A stretch of 64,000 nucleotides of DNA, taken from JAOUGY01 sp963825585. Its GTDB lineage: Bacteria; Actinomycetota; Acidimicrobiia; Spongiisociales; ZC4RG35. Both the position numbers and the translations under genes were made by a program. Below the pieces are notes generated by a model. It was not told where the DNA came from, did not search any database, and saw nothing but the letters and a program-made list of their open reading frames with translations. Where the stretch lies: the NCBI GenBank assembly GCA_963825585.1, contig CAWGTX010000001.1:1000477-1064476 (forward strand), read 5' to 3'. Below are positions 42,293 through 50,769 of the stretch, one piece after another (positions within the stretch are counted from its first letter, which is position 1; each line of letters opens with the position of its first letter).

Positions 42293-43072
42293 GTGCAAGG
42301 CCCCAATCCGCTCGTCGTCGCCGCTTCCATCGTCCGTTCGTTGGTGACGGTGCGGCGGCCTGATCCGAAAGGGAGCGGCCACGCCGACGGGTCCGAGTTG
42401 GCGGCCATCCTCTGTTCGGTCGAAACCGGCGGTCCGAGCGCCCTCTTGGCATCCACATCCCGGCTCGACGCCGTGATCGCATCACTGTCGCGCCTGAACC
42501 CCGACGACTTCGACCGCAACGGGGCGCTCGCCTATTGGCTCGATCTGTACAACGCCGGAGCGCTCGCGCTCGCCGCCCGGGCGGCCCGCTCCGAAGAGGT
42601 ATCGGTGTTGCGGATCCCCGGGGCGTTCTCGGGGCCATTCGTGACGGTGATGGGGGAGCGGCTGTCGCTCGACGCGATCGAACACGCCAAGATCAGGCGC
42701 TTCGCCGACCCGCGCATCCACGCCGCGCTGGTGTGCGGATCGGTCTCATGTCCGACCTTGCGTTCCACCCCCTACTCGGGAACCGACCTCGACGCCACGC
42801 TCACCGATCAGATGCGGGTCTTCCTCATGCGCGGTGCGCTCACGGTGTCGGCGGGCGGAGACGTGGTCAGCCTGTCGAGGGTGTTCTCGTGGTATGGATC
42901 CGATTTCGTGCGGCCGCGGCGGATGCCCACCTTCCTTCCGGCATCGGGCAGGCGTGTGCTCGGGAGTCTGCGACCCTGGATCGACGCCGACATGGCAGCC
43001 GTGCTCGATCGCTCGATCCCCAGGGTCGAATACCAGTCGTACGACTGGGGGCTGCGCTGCACGCTCGGCTGA
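42293..43072 (+). CDS. DUF547 protein
   Basis: A 259-residue DUF547 protein. Typical blocks: NGALAYWLDLYNAGALALA, DPRIHAALVCGSVSCPTLR (conserved Cys-rich block) and the C-terminal VEYQSYDWGL. The family is related to papain-like/transglutaminase folds but its activity is not established. GTG start has a weak ribosome site. Followed after 31 bases by a DUF5362-like membrane protein. Confidence 0.8.
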   Translation: MQGPNPLVVAASIVRSLVTVRRPDPKGSGHADGSELAAILCSVETGGPSALLASTSRLDAVIASLSRLNPDDFDRNGALAYWLDLYNAGALALAARAARSEEVSVLRIPGAFSGPFVTVMGERLSLDAIEHAKIRRFADPRIHAALVCGSVSCPTLRSTPYSGTDLDATLTDQMRVFLMRGALTVSAGGDVVSLSRVFSWYGSDFVRPRRMPTFLPASGRRVLGSLRPWIDADMAAVLDRSIPRVEYQSYDWGLRCTLG

Positions 43073-43103
43073 TAGCTTTCCCGGTCAACGACCGAGGAGA
43101 GTC

Positions 43104-43493
43104 ATGACGCCGGATCCCACCTTCGGGGTACCCACACCAGACCCGATCGTTCAGCAGATCATCGAGCCGTTGTACCGGGCGAGGGGGTGGATGAAGTTCC
43201 TGGCGGTGCTCGGTTTCATCGCCGGCGGGTTGTACATCCTGACCATCGTCGGTGTGGTGGTGGCCTGGGTTCCCATCCTCATCGCCGTGTTCGTGTGGCA
43301 GGCGGCGAGTGCCGTCGAAGTGGCCTACTCCGCAGGCTCGGCCGCCGACGCCCGCCGGAGTCTCGACCGGTTGCGGTTGGTGTTCATCACCTACGGCGTC
43401 TTGGCGGCTCTCACGATCGGCCTGATCGTGTTTCTGGTTGCCGCCGGGGTGGGCATCAGCCTGCTCGAGGACGCGGAACGAGTGATGGGCTGA
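43104..43493 (+). CDS. DUF5362-like membrane protein
   Basis: A 129-residue protein with three hydrophobic helices (LAVLGFIAGGLYILTIVGVVV, VPILIAVFVWQAASAVEVAY, VLAALTIGLIVFLVAAGVGI). The second holds the WQAA segment of the DUF5362 group. ATG follows a GAGGAGAGTC site. Role unknown; probably co-transcribed with the DUF547 gene. Confidence 0.72.
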   Translation: MTPDPTFGVPTPDPIVQQIIEPLYRARGWMKFLAVLGFIAGGLYILTIVGVVVAWVPILIAVFVWQAASAVEVAYSAGSAADARRSLDRLRLVFITYGVLAALTIGLIVFLVAAGVGISLLEDAERVMG

Positions 43494-43497
43494 CAGG

Positions 43498-44136
43498 TCA
43501 GCTCATCACCATTTGACGCCGGGCGAATGCCCGGGCACCGAGGACGAGCGCGCCGATCGTGAGCACCGCCGCCACGGTGTCGGCGGGGATCACCAGGCGC
43601 AGCATCTCCGCCCCCTGAACGTCCCACCCCCCGTCGGGCCCGAATCCGATCGCCATCAGGTACCGCACCAGCGACATCACACACATGGTGCCCATGACCA
43701 CCCCTGCAGCCGGGCCCGCCCAGCGTGCCCTCGACATTCGTCGCACTCCCAGATAGAAGCCCGACGTCGTCCAGGCGATGTCGAGCGCCGATATCAACTG
43801 CAGAAACTGCAGAGACGGCTGATAGCCGAGAGTGGCCGCCGAGGCCATCGTCACCAGCGCCGTCGCGCCCGTGACCAATGCGACCAGGGCGGCGTCGGTA
43901 CCGAGGCGTCGCCCGAACGCCCCGAAGTGGTCGAACACCACCGGATCGAACACAGCGGCCAGCCGGTGGGTGAGGGCGAAGATGAACACCGTGAGGACGG
44001 TGAGATGCACCGATACCACCCACAGACGGGCGGCATCGGTCTCGTGGGGGACGAGAAAACCCGCCACGGAGGCGACCAGTCCATAGACCACCCACCGTGT
44101 GCCCACCCGCAGCCCGACCTCGAAAGGATGTGTCAT
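43498..44136 (-). CDS. multi-pass membrane protein of unknown function
   Basis: A 212-residue protein with about six transmembrane helices and short loops; several Arg/His lie at helix ends (ALTHRLAAVFDPVVFDHFG, GVRRMSRARWAG). No family recognised. It is convergent with the DUF5362-like gene (four bases between stops) and divergent from a 57-residue membrane protein. Confidence 0.65.
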   Translation of the reverse strand: MTHPFEVGLRVGTRWVVYGLVASVAGFLVPHETDAARLWVVSVHLTVLTVFIFALTHRLAAVFDPVVFDHFGAFGRRLGTDAALVALVTGATALVTMASAATLGYQPSLQFLQLISALDIAWTTSGFYLGVRRMSRARWAGPAAGVVMGTMCVMSLVRYLMAIGFGPDGGWDVQGAEMLRLVIPADTVAAVLTIGALVLGARAFARRQMVMS

Positions 44137-44173
44137 AGGGAATCGGCCTCCTGGTCACCGGGTTGACGTCGGC

Positions 44174-44347
44174 ATGGACCTGCTGCTGCCACGAACCGAC
44201 GAGCTCGTCGCCGTCCAGGCCGCAGTGGCCCTGGTGGTGTGGGTGGCAGCCTATCGGTGGTCCCGACGCGACCGGGACTTGCGGCTGTTCGTCGTCGGTG
44301 CCGGCCTCCTCACCGTGGCCCTCTTCGGTGCCAGGGCCTTGCACTGA
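44174..44347 (+). CDS. small membrane protein, 57 aa
   Basis: A 57-residue frame with two hydrophobic stretches (LVAVQAAVALVVWVAAY and LFVVGAGLLTVALFGARAL) flanking an RWSRRDRD turn, a helical hairpin. Ribosome site weak. Divergent from the 43,498 membrane protein; possibly its partner. No family recognised. Confidence 0.5.
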   Translation: MDLLLPRTDELVAVQAAVALVVWVAAYRWSRRDRDLRLFVVGAGLLTVALFGARALH

Positions 44348-44411
44348 ACAGCCATCGTGGCCGGTCGGAACAGGTTTTCTGGCGAATGTTCAGAATCTCC
44401 GGATAATTGCC

Positions 44412-44441
44412 TTGACATGCTCACGGCGCTCCGCGTACGGT
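44412..44441 (+). promoter_or_regulatory. promoter of the WhiB7-like leader transcript
   Basis: A perfect TTGACA at -35, an 18-base spacer and TACGGT at -10. The bases just before the -35 (GGATAATTG) are AT-rich, as at whiB7 promoters where WhiB7 with sigma-A binds. It drives the upstream ORF, terminator and whiB7-like gene. Confidence 0.6.
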
Positions 44442-44479
44442 GCATCCTGTCGCCCAGGAGGTGGCCGAAAGTGGAGACC

Positions 44480-44668
44480 ATGAACAAGCTGCGTTACACC
44501 AACTGCATCGAGGCCGGGTCTGTCCGCGCGCTCGCTGCAACGCATGCGGCCTCCACCAGGATTCGGCCCGTTGGCGTTGCAGGGATGGCCACCCCGGCCA
44601 CCCCGGGAGCATTCCGCATCGGAACCCCCGACGTCCTCGACCTCAACCGGCGACCTCGTATCGAGTGA
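44480..44668 (+). CDS. upstream ORF (leader peptide) of the whiB7-like gene
   Basis: A 62-codon ATG frame with a GTGGAGACC site, placed between the promoter and the terminator at 44,694. Its product is not protein-like in any family sense. Its stop codon lies within a perfect 16-base palindrome (44,663-44,678). In whiB7 genes of mycobacteria and Streptomyces, ribosome stalling on such an upstream ORF controls read-through of the following terminator; the layout here matches, but function is inferred. Confidence 0.5.
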   Translation: MNKLRYTNCIEAGSVRALAATHAASTRIRPVGVAGMATPATPGAFRIGTPDVLDLNRRPRIE

Positions 44669-44678
44669 ACGTTCACTC
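44663..44678 (+). promoter_or_regulatory. 16-bp perfect palindrome at the leader ORF stop
   Basis: GAGTGAACGTTCACTC reads the same on both strands and contains the TGA of the leader ORF. It may form a competing RNA stem or a protein-binding site. It lies 15 bases upstream of the terminator. Confidence 0.5.
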
Positions 44679-44693
44679 CCTTCGAACCTCACG

Positions 44694-44725
44694 AGCCGCC
44701 GGTCCATCAAGAACCGGCGGCTTTT
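44694..44725 (+). terminator. intrinsic terminator/attenuator upstream of whiB7-like gene
   Basis: AGCCGCCGGT and ACCGGCGGCT arms around a nine-base loop, running into TTTT: one of the few U-tract terminators in the window. It stands 41 bases before the whiB7-like start and after the leader ORF, the classic attenuator position. Confidence 0.75.
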
Positions 44726-44766
44726 GCGTTGGTCGTACCACCACCACGGAGATTCAGGAGACGAAC

Positions 44767-45069
44767 GTGAACGAGATCTACTCACAAGGGCGCTGTTTGA
44801 ACTCCGAGAAGAGCGAACTGTTCTTCTCGGAGATCCCTTCCGACCTGGCGGTGGCCCAATCGCTGTGCGGCGAATGCGAAGTTCGCATCCGTTGCCTCGA
44901 ATACGCGTTGGAGAACGCAGTCGAATGGGGCGTCTGGGGTGGGGTCATCTTCTGGGATGGCCAGGCGTTCCACCGCAAGCGCGGGAGGGGCCGTCCCAAG
45001 CACTCTGAGGTGAACCTGCCCCTGGAGGCGAGCGTGGAAGAACTCCAACAGCTCGTGCAATCGGCATGA
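44767..45069 (+). CDS. whiB7: WhiB7-like transcriptional regulator
   Basis: A 100-residue WhiB protein. Iron-sulfur ligands are C10, C34, C37 and C43 (C-x23-C-x2-C-x5-C); the turn GVWGG lies at 55-59; residues 71-78 (KRGRGRPK) form an AT-hook, the feature that sets WhiB7 apart from other WhiB proteins. WhiB7 binds the primary sigma factor and activates intrinsic antibiotic-resistance genes. GTG follows an AGGAGACGAAC site. The promoter, leader ORF and terminator upstream suggest induction by translation inhibitors. A different WhiB class cannot be fully excluded. Confidence 0.78.
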   Translation: MNEIYSQGRCLNSEKSELFFSEIPSDLAVAQSLCGECEVRIRCLEYALENAVEWGVWGGVIFWDGQAFHRKRGRGRPKHSEVNLPLEASVEELQQLVQSA

Positions 45070-45094
45070 AACCCACAAACCGTCCCACACGACG

Positions 45095-45130
45095 AAGGCC
45101 CCGGTCCGATGGACCGGGGCCTTCCTTTCT
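45095..45130. terminator. terminator between whiB7-like and sigma-factor genes
   Basis: AAGGCCCCGGTCC and GGACCGGGGCCTT, perfect 13-base arms around GAT, followed by CCTTTCTTT on the plus strand. A strong terminator for the whiB7-like gene; it can also stop the convergent sigma-factor transcript. Confidence 0.8.
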
Positions 45131-45183
45131 TTCCGAGCCGGGGGGAGGAGAGAACCCGACCGTTGGAAACCGGATGTGATCGT

Positions 45184-46128
45184 CTACATCGAGGCGACGT
45201 CGGGCAGACGCTTCTTGCCCTTCACCGGCGCCCGCATCTTGGCGATCGCCTTCGACTCGATCTGACGGATCCGCTCACGGGTGACGTTGAAATGGCGGCC
45301 CACTTCGTCGAGCGTGCGGGGCTCGATGTTGCCGAGGCCGTAGCGCATGGCGATCACGAGCCGCTCCCGTTCGTTGAGCCGACCCATCACCTCGCCAAGG
45401 TCCTCCAGACGAAGACTCGTGAGGGCGAAGTCGAACGGATCGGTCGCCTCGAGATCCTCGATGAAGTCGCCGAGCACGGCGCTGTCCTCGCCCACCGGTT
45501 CGAAGATCGACACCGGCTCGGGGGCGATGCGCTTGGCCTCGGCCACCTTCTCGGGAGTGAGACCCGCCTCCTCGGCGATCTCCCCGTCGCTGGGCTGGCG
45601 ACCCGTACGCTTCACCAGCTCGTTCTCGGCGGTCTGAACCTGGGTGATCGTGTCCATCATGTGGACCGGCACCCGGATGGTGCGGCTCTTGTCGGCGATG
45701 GCACGGCTGATCGCCTGTCGGATCCACCACGTTGCGTATGTGGAGAATTTGAAACCCTTGCGGTACTCGAACTTCTCGACCGCCCGGATCAGCCCCAGAT
45801 TGCCCTCCTGAACCAGGTCCAGGAACGGGAGCCCCGAATGCTGGTAGCGCTTGGCGATCGACACCACCAACCGGAGGTTGGCCTGGATGAAACGTCTGCG
45901 GGCCCGGAGGCCGGCGTTGATGGCCGCTTCGATGTCGGGGCGACGTTCCTCGGCGAAGTCGCCCGACTCCATCTCCGCCTCGGCATCGCGACCGTGTTCG
46001 ATCGCCTTGGCGAGCATGACCTCATCCTCTGCGGTCAGCAGGTCGTATGTGCCGATTCCGTCGAGGTACTGACGTACCGCCTCGTCGCCGGCATCCATTG
46101 CGTTCATTCGGCGTTGCATCATTGCCAT
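45184..46128 (-). CDS. RNA polymerase sigma factor, sigma-70 family
   Basis: A 314-residue group 1/2 sigma factor lacking the long acidic N-terminus of a full RpoD. Region 1.2 is DAVRQYLDGIGTYDLLTAEDEV-like; region 2 holds LVVSIAKRYQHSGLPFLDLVQEGNLGLIRAVEKFEYRKGFKFSTYATWWIRQAI (-10 recognition); region 4 holds the helix-turn-helix NVTRERIRQIESKAIAKM (-35 recognition). It resembles SigB/HrdB-class factors; being the short form, it may be an alternative factor or the main one of this lineage. WhiB7 proteins bind region 4 of such factors, and the two genes are neighbours here. Confidence 0.9.
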   Translation of the reverse strand: MAMMQRRMNAMDAGDEAVRQYLDGIGTYDLLTAEDEVMLAKAIEHGRDAEAEMESGDFAEERRPDIEAAINAGLRARRRFIQANLRLVVSIAKRYQHSGLPFLDLVQEGNLGLIRAVEKFEYRKGFKFSTYATWWIRQAISRAIADKSRTIRVPVHMMDTITQVQTAENELVKRTGRQPSDGEIAEEAGLTPEKVAEAKRIAPEPVSIFEPVGEDSAVLGDFIEDLEATDPFDFALTSLRLEDLGEVMGRLNERERLVIAMRYGLGNIEPRTLDEVGRHFNVTRERIRQIESKAIAKMRAPVKGKKRLPDVASM

Positions 46129-46165
46129 CCGTGTTTCCCCACTTCTGCCCGGGGCCTCTCTTGCC

Positions 46166-46193
46166 CTCGTAGACGCACTATCGGACGTGTCAA
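46166..46193 (-). promoter_or_regulatory. possible promoter of the sigma-factor gene
   Basis: On the minus strand TTGACA (46,188-46,193) is followed after 16 bases by TACGAG (46,166-46,171), about 40 bases upstream of the ATG. The -35 is perfect, the -10 weak. Confidence 0.35.
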
Positions 46194-46362
46194 GAAGGGT
46201 CTTGAGAGCCTTTTTGCGGGCAGCGTTGTTTCTTCGTCCCTACTCCACTCGGCTTGACCCTGCCGGAGTCGAGGAGTTCCCACAATGGGCCGGGCGGCTC
46301 ATACGGTGGGGACGGGATCCGAAGTGACCCACGTGAACACGCCACCTACACTCCCACCCCGA

Positions 46363-46435
46363 GGGCGTTTAGCTCAGCTGGGAGAGCGCTTCCCTTACAA
46401 GGAAGAGGTCGGGGGTTCGAAACCCTCAACGCCCA
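46363..46435 (+). tRNA. tRNA-Val (TAC anticodon)
   Basis: Full cloverleaf: acceptor GGGCGTT/AACGCCC with discriminator A, D-arm GCTC/GAGC, anticodon stem CTTCC/GGAAG around CTTACAA (anticodon TAC, Val), T-arm GGGGG/CCCTC with TTCGAAA. No encoded CCA. An integrase remnant on the opposite strand ends inside the tRNA 3' half, the mark of an integration site. Confidence 0.92.
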
Positions 46436-47167
46436 CTGTCGAAATCCCATACGTAGCAAGGGATTTCGGCGTTCGAGCGGGGAGCTCGATGACCTCTGGA
46501 CCACGTTTGGTCCGCGCCTGGTCCGCGCGTGAAGCGTTTCTGGCCTGTTCGAGGCGGTCGGTGGCGGCTTCATCGACCCCCTCGTAGAGGTGGCCGTAGA
46601 CGTCGAATACGGTTCGGGTGCTTTGGTGGCCGAGGCGATCCGCGATGTATCTCGGGGACTCTCCCTGGGCGATGAGCATCGCCACGTGGGTGTGGCGCAG
46701 GTCGTGGGGCGTGCACGGGGAACCCACCGAAAGGTCCACAGCCGGGTTCCAGTACCGGGAGCGGAAGCGGTTGTAGTCCATGGGGCCTCTCTGGGTCATG
46801 GAGAAGATCAGGTCCGATGACGAGGGGTGGGTGGTGAGATGGATCACGAGCTCGTCGGTGAGGAACTGTGGGATCCCGATCGTGCGTCGTGCCTTGCGGG
46901 TCTCGAGGGGGCCGAAACCATTCGGCCGGTTCCCTGCCGCGAGAGTTGCTCGTCAACGCGCAGGGTTCGCCGAAGAGGATCGAAGTCGTCGGTGCGGAGT
47001 GTTGCCAGCTCTCCGAAGCGGAGACCGGTGTAGGCGCCGGCGAGCACCAGAGCGCGGTACCGGGTCTCGATGGTGTCGGCGAGTTCCTCAACCTCGCCGG
47101 GCGTGAGGAAACGCCGCTCCGGAACCAACCCGTCGTGCGGGTACCGAGACTTGACATCGAGGTGGTG
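46395..47167 (-). pseudogene. decayed tyrosine integrase at tRNA-Val
   Basis: The catalytic domain is almost complete but split. From about 47,165 the frame reads RFLTPGEVEELADTIE and GAYTGLRFGELATLR (first catalytic Arg) up to VSAP near 46,910; in a five-C run one base is missing and the protein continues in the next frame as ARRTIGIPQFLTDELVIH, then HDLRHTHVAMLI, RLGHQSTRTVFDVYGHLYE (His, Arg, His, Tyr). It runs into the tRNA-Val 3' end. The N-terminal SAM-like core-binding domain is absent: the region upstream belongs to the SARP-type gene. So it is truncated and frameshifted. Confidence 0.78.
46440..46468 (+). terminator. hairpin after tRNA-Val
   Basis: CGAAATCCC and GGGATTTCG, perfect nine-base arms around an 11-base loop, four bases after the tRNA. 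A likely tRNA terminator; it lies within the 3' end of the integrase remnant. Confidence 0.55.
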
Positions 47168-47231
47168 GGGGAGCGCAGTGTGGCGTCGGCTACCTGTTGG
47201 AACCCGTGTCGGTTCGGAGGGGCTGGGCCGA

Positions 47232-50200
47232 TCAGTCGCCGGTTGTGAGCCTGTGGAGGACCTCTCGCATGTACTCGAGCGCCTGCCGGTCCTCCATCCG
47301 GTTGGCGTCGTCCGCAGCGTCGACGCCCTCATGGGTGGAGGCGATGATGTCCGCCGAGTCGTCGACGAGGGTGCGCCAGGCGGGCAGCGTCGAGGAGACC
47401 GGTGGTCTCCAGATAGTCGAGCATGCGGCCGGCTTCTGCGAGTCGGCCGATCTGGGTCGTCATGTTGATGAACTCGATGCAGGCGATGCTCCCTGCCTGC
47501 ATGTTGTCGGTTGCCAGGAGCTCCTCGATGTGGGCCTCGAGGATCCGGAAGGCGCGGATGCGGTTGCCGCGCCGGAAGGCGGCCCGGGCTTCCAGTGGCT
47601 TGTTGGGGCTGTGCGTGCCCGGAGGGACTTCGACGGCGATCGCCTCGTCGAAACGGGCGTCGGCCAGGTCCTGTCTGCCTTGAAACGAGGCCGAGTAGCC
47701 GAGGAGCAACAGGGTCCAGTTGACGAAGGTGGGGGGACCCTGTTTCCTGAACCGGGCGAGGAGTCGCTCGAGGCGGGCGTCGCACTCCTCGTACCGTCCC
47801 AGATTGAGCCAGGCCGTTGCCAAGTTGATCTCGGCTCGTTCAGCCAGGTGGTCGTCGCCTGTCTGGCGCAGGTGTCTCACCGCCGTCGGAGCCCACTCCG
47901 CCATCGCCCGATAGTCGGCTTCGGCGGTGGCACGCCCGTGGTGCATCAGCGGATGATCGGGTTCCCCGTAGCGCTCCACGAGCCGTTGGTAGCCGGTCGG
48001 ATCTTTCGTGACCGAATAGCGGTGGGCCGCCCAGTACATCCCGAATACCAGCCCATCCTCGTCTTCCGGCGGGGTGACGGCGAGGAGCTGTTCGAGCCAG
48101 TCACCGATCTCGTAGTTGCTGCGAAGGATGATCTCGGACAGGATCGGGCGCACGAGGGCACGGGCGTGATCACGGGCACCGGTGTCGCACGCCCAGTGGA
48201 ACGCGGACCTGAGGTTGGGCCACAGTTCGGCCAGGCGGGCGACACCTTCGATCTCGCCCCAGCCGGCGAGCAGTCGATGAATCTCGGTGACCTCCGAACG
48301 ACACCACCCAGCGTGGCGTTTCGCCAACTCCGATCGGGTGGGCTCGTCGAGTTGATCCGCGGCGAATTCTCGGATCGGTTCGAGGAGTCGGAAGCGTCGA
48401 CCGAAGGCGCCCGATTCGACGGCGAGCATCGACTGGTCGACGAGCCGATCGAGCACGTCGGCCACCTCGACGATATCGAGGTCGGCGCTCGACGCCACGT
48501 GCTCGGCGGCGGCCAGGCTGAAAGGACCGGTGAAGACGGCGAGTCGCTTGAACACCGCACGTTCGGATGCGGTGAGCAGGTCGTAGGACCATTGGATCGC
48601 CGATCGCAGGGTTCGGTGACGGTCGCCTCCGGACCGTCGGGTTCCACCGGAGAGTCGAAGACGGTGTCCGAGCCGGTCCGCCAGGTCGGTAGGCGACAGG
48701 CTGATGGTGCGAGCGGCGGCGAGTTCGATGGCCAGCGGTATGCCGTCGAGGCGCCGGCAGATCTCTTCAACGGCAGATCGGTCGACTCCCGGTCGGTAGG
48801 TCGCGGACACCGCAGCGGCCCGCTCGTCGAAGAGGTCGATGGCCGACCCGGCGGGGTCGAGGGGTGGGACCGTGACGATCCTCTCGTTGTTGACCGCAAG
48901 CCGCTCTCGAGAGGTCGCCACCACGCGTGCATGCTCGCATCCCCGGGCGAGGGCCTCGGTGACCTGGGCGGCGCCCTCGACCACGTGTTCGCAGTTGTCC
49001 AAGACGAGAAGGACTCGACGTCGTTGGAGGCCGTCGACGATGGTCTGGATGAGGCTCGTTCCCGGTCGCTCGGCGATCTCGAGCGTGTCGGCGACCGCTC
49101 GAGACACCTGGTCGGGCGAGTCGACCGCTGCGAGCTCGACCAGCCAGGCGTCTCCTTCGGGGGCGGCCCGTTCGGCGGCGGCGAGGGCGAGTCGGGTCTT
49201 CCCGATCCCGCCGGGACCCACCAGGGTGACCACCGGGTAGGCGGCGAGGGCGTCGACGACGGTCTCCAGGTCCTGGTCGCGGCCGATCAGTCGACCCAGC
49301 CGGTGCGGAAGATTCCCGCGGTGGAGACCCTCGAGCCGCAAAGCCGGGTGGTCGCCATGCCCGAGCTGGTGGATGCGCTGTTCGGCAACGATCCCTTCGA
49401 GCCGGTACATCCCGAGATCTCGAAGCTCGACGTCGTCCAGAAGGCCTGCGGTCGCATCGGAGATCAGGGTCTGTCCGCCGTGGCCTGCAGCAGAGAGCTG
49501 TGCTGCGATGTTCACCGCCGGCCCGAAGTATCCGCCTCGGTGCTCTTCGGCCTCCCCGGTGTGGATGCCGATGCAGAACGTTCAGATCGAGTCCACCGGG
49601 ACGTGCCTCGGCTCGTGTCGCGCGTTGGAGATCGTCAGCCCACGTCACGGCCGCGCCGGCCCGATGAAAGGCTACGCCGAAGCCGTCACCGGCCCGGTTG
49701 AAGACGTGGCCACCGTGGCGCGAGACGAGGTCCTCGACCATGTCGCGATGACCAGCCAGCACCCTGCTCATCGCCTGTCGGTTCTCAGCCCACATCTGCG
49801 TGGCGTCGTCGATCTGTGTGAAGGCGAAGGTCACGATGCCGGTGGGCAGACTCGCCGCGCCGGCTGACACCCGGGCTGGGCGCGCTTCGAGTTGCTGGTC
49901 GTGGCGCAGGATCTGCATCTCCAGCTCCTGCAGCCGCCGGCTCGGTTCGACCCCGAGCTCTTCGGTGAGTTGGCTGCGGGCGGTTCGGTAGGCGGCCAGC
50001 GCATCGGCCTGGCGGCCCACCCGGTACAGAGCGGTCATCAGCAGCGCCCACAGCCCTTCCCTGAACGGATGGGTGGCGGTGAGCTCGGTCAGCCTGCCGA
50101 CAGTCGATGCCGGGTCGACCTCGACCCGCCGCTCGAGATCGAGTTCGGTGGCTGCCAACCAGCGCTCGGTGAGGCCGGCGACCGCGGAGTCGAGACCGGG

Positions 50201-50614
50201 TGCGTCCAAACCCGCCAGGGGAGCACCGGTCCACTCGACCAGAGCCGCCTCGACGTCCCCCTCGCCGAGATGGCGTTCGAACCGCAGCACGTCGACGGCA
50301 TCGGCCGGGAGGTTCAGCCGGTAGGAGGCTCCTGTGCGGGTGATCGCATCTTGGCCCAGCTCCCTGCGAAGGCGAGCGATGTACGACTGGAGCGTCCGTT
50401 CAGCAGTGCGGGGCGGATCCTCTCCCCACACCGACTCGACCAACTGCCACGTCGGAACCGAGGATCCCGCCGAGAGCGCGAGCGCAGCCAGGACGGCCTG
50501 ACACTTCGCCGGGCCCACATCCAACGACGCACCATCGTCGGACACGGCCTCGACCCTGTCGAAGAGACGGATTCTCACAGTGAGACCATTCAACCCGGTT
50601 CGGTCCTTCGACAT
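47232..50614 (-). pseudogene. AfsR/SARP-type regulator with cyclase-like, NB-ARC and TPR domains, two frameshifts
   Basis: If repaired it encodes ~1,125 residues: OmpR-like DNA-binding domain (about 1-95), BTAD (about 100-250), a class III nucleotidyl-cyclase-like domain (FAFTQIDDATQMW, then AGDGFGVAFHRAG), an ATPase with Walker A GPGGIGKTRLALAAA, and TPR helices. One-base frameshifts occur near 49,575 (before IGIHTGEAEEH) and near 47,388 (before AWRTLVDDSADIIA). In the cyclase domain the first metal-binding Asp (usual FTDIEGST) is replaced by Gln, so catalysis is unlikely even if intact. It is divergent from the 50,770 dehydrogenase across ~155 bases and may have controlled that cluster. Confidence 0.78.
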
Positions 50615-50769
50615 GCGAGCCATCCCATGAAAACCCGGACCCGCCGGGGGCGTCGTTTCCATCGACAGCCCGGAAGGGGCGCCCGGATCGGCCTCAACCG
50701 GGACACCGCGGCGACACAACACCTGCCGGTGACAGTGCAGCCCATGTCAACAACGAAGCGGTCGAAGCG

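Noticed and set aside
47197..49701. 834-residue plus-strand frame opposite the SARP-type gene
   Set aside because: Long because of GC bias; the minus strand carries Walker A, TPR and cyclase-like motifs and the plus frame carries none.
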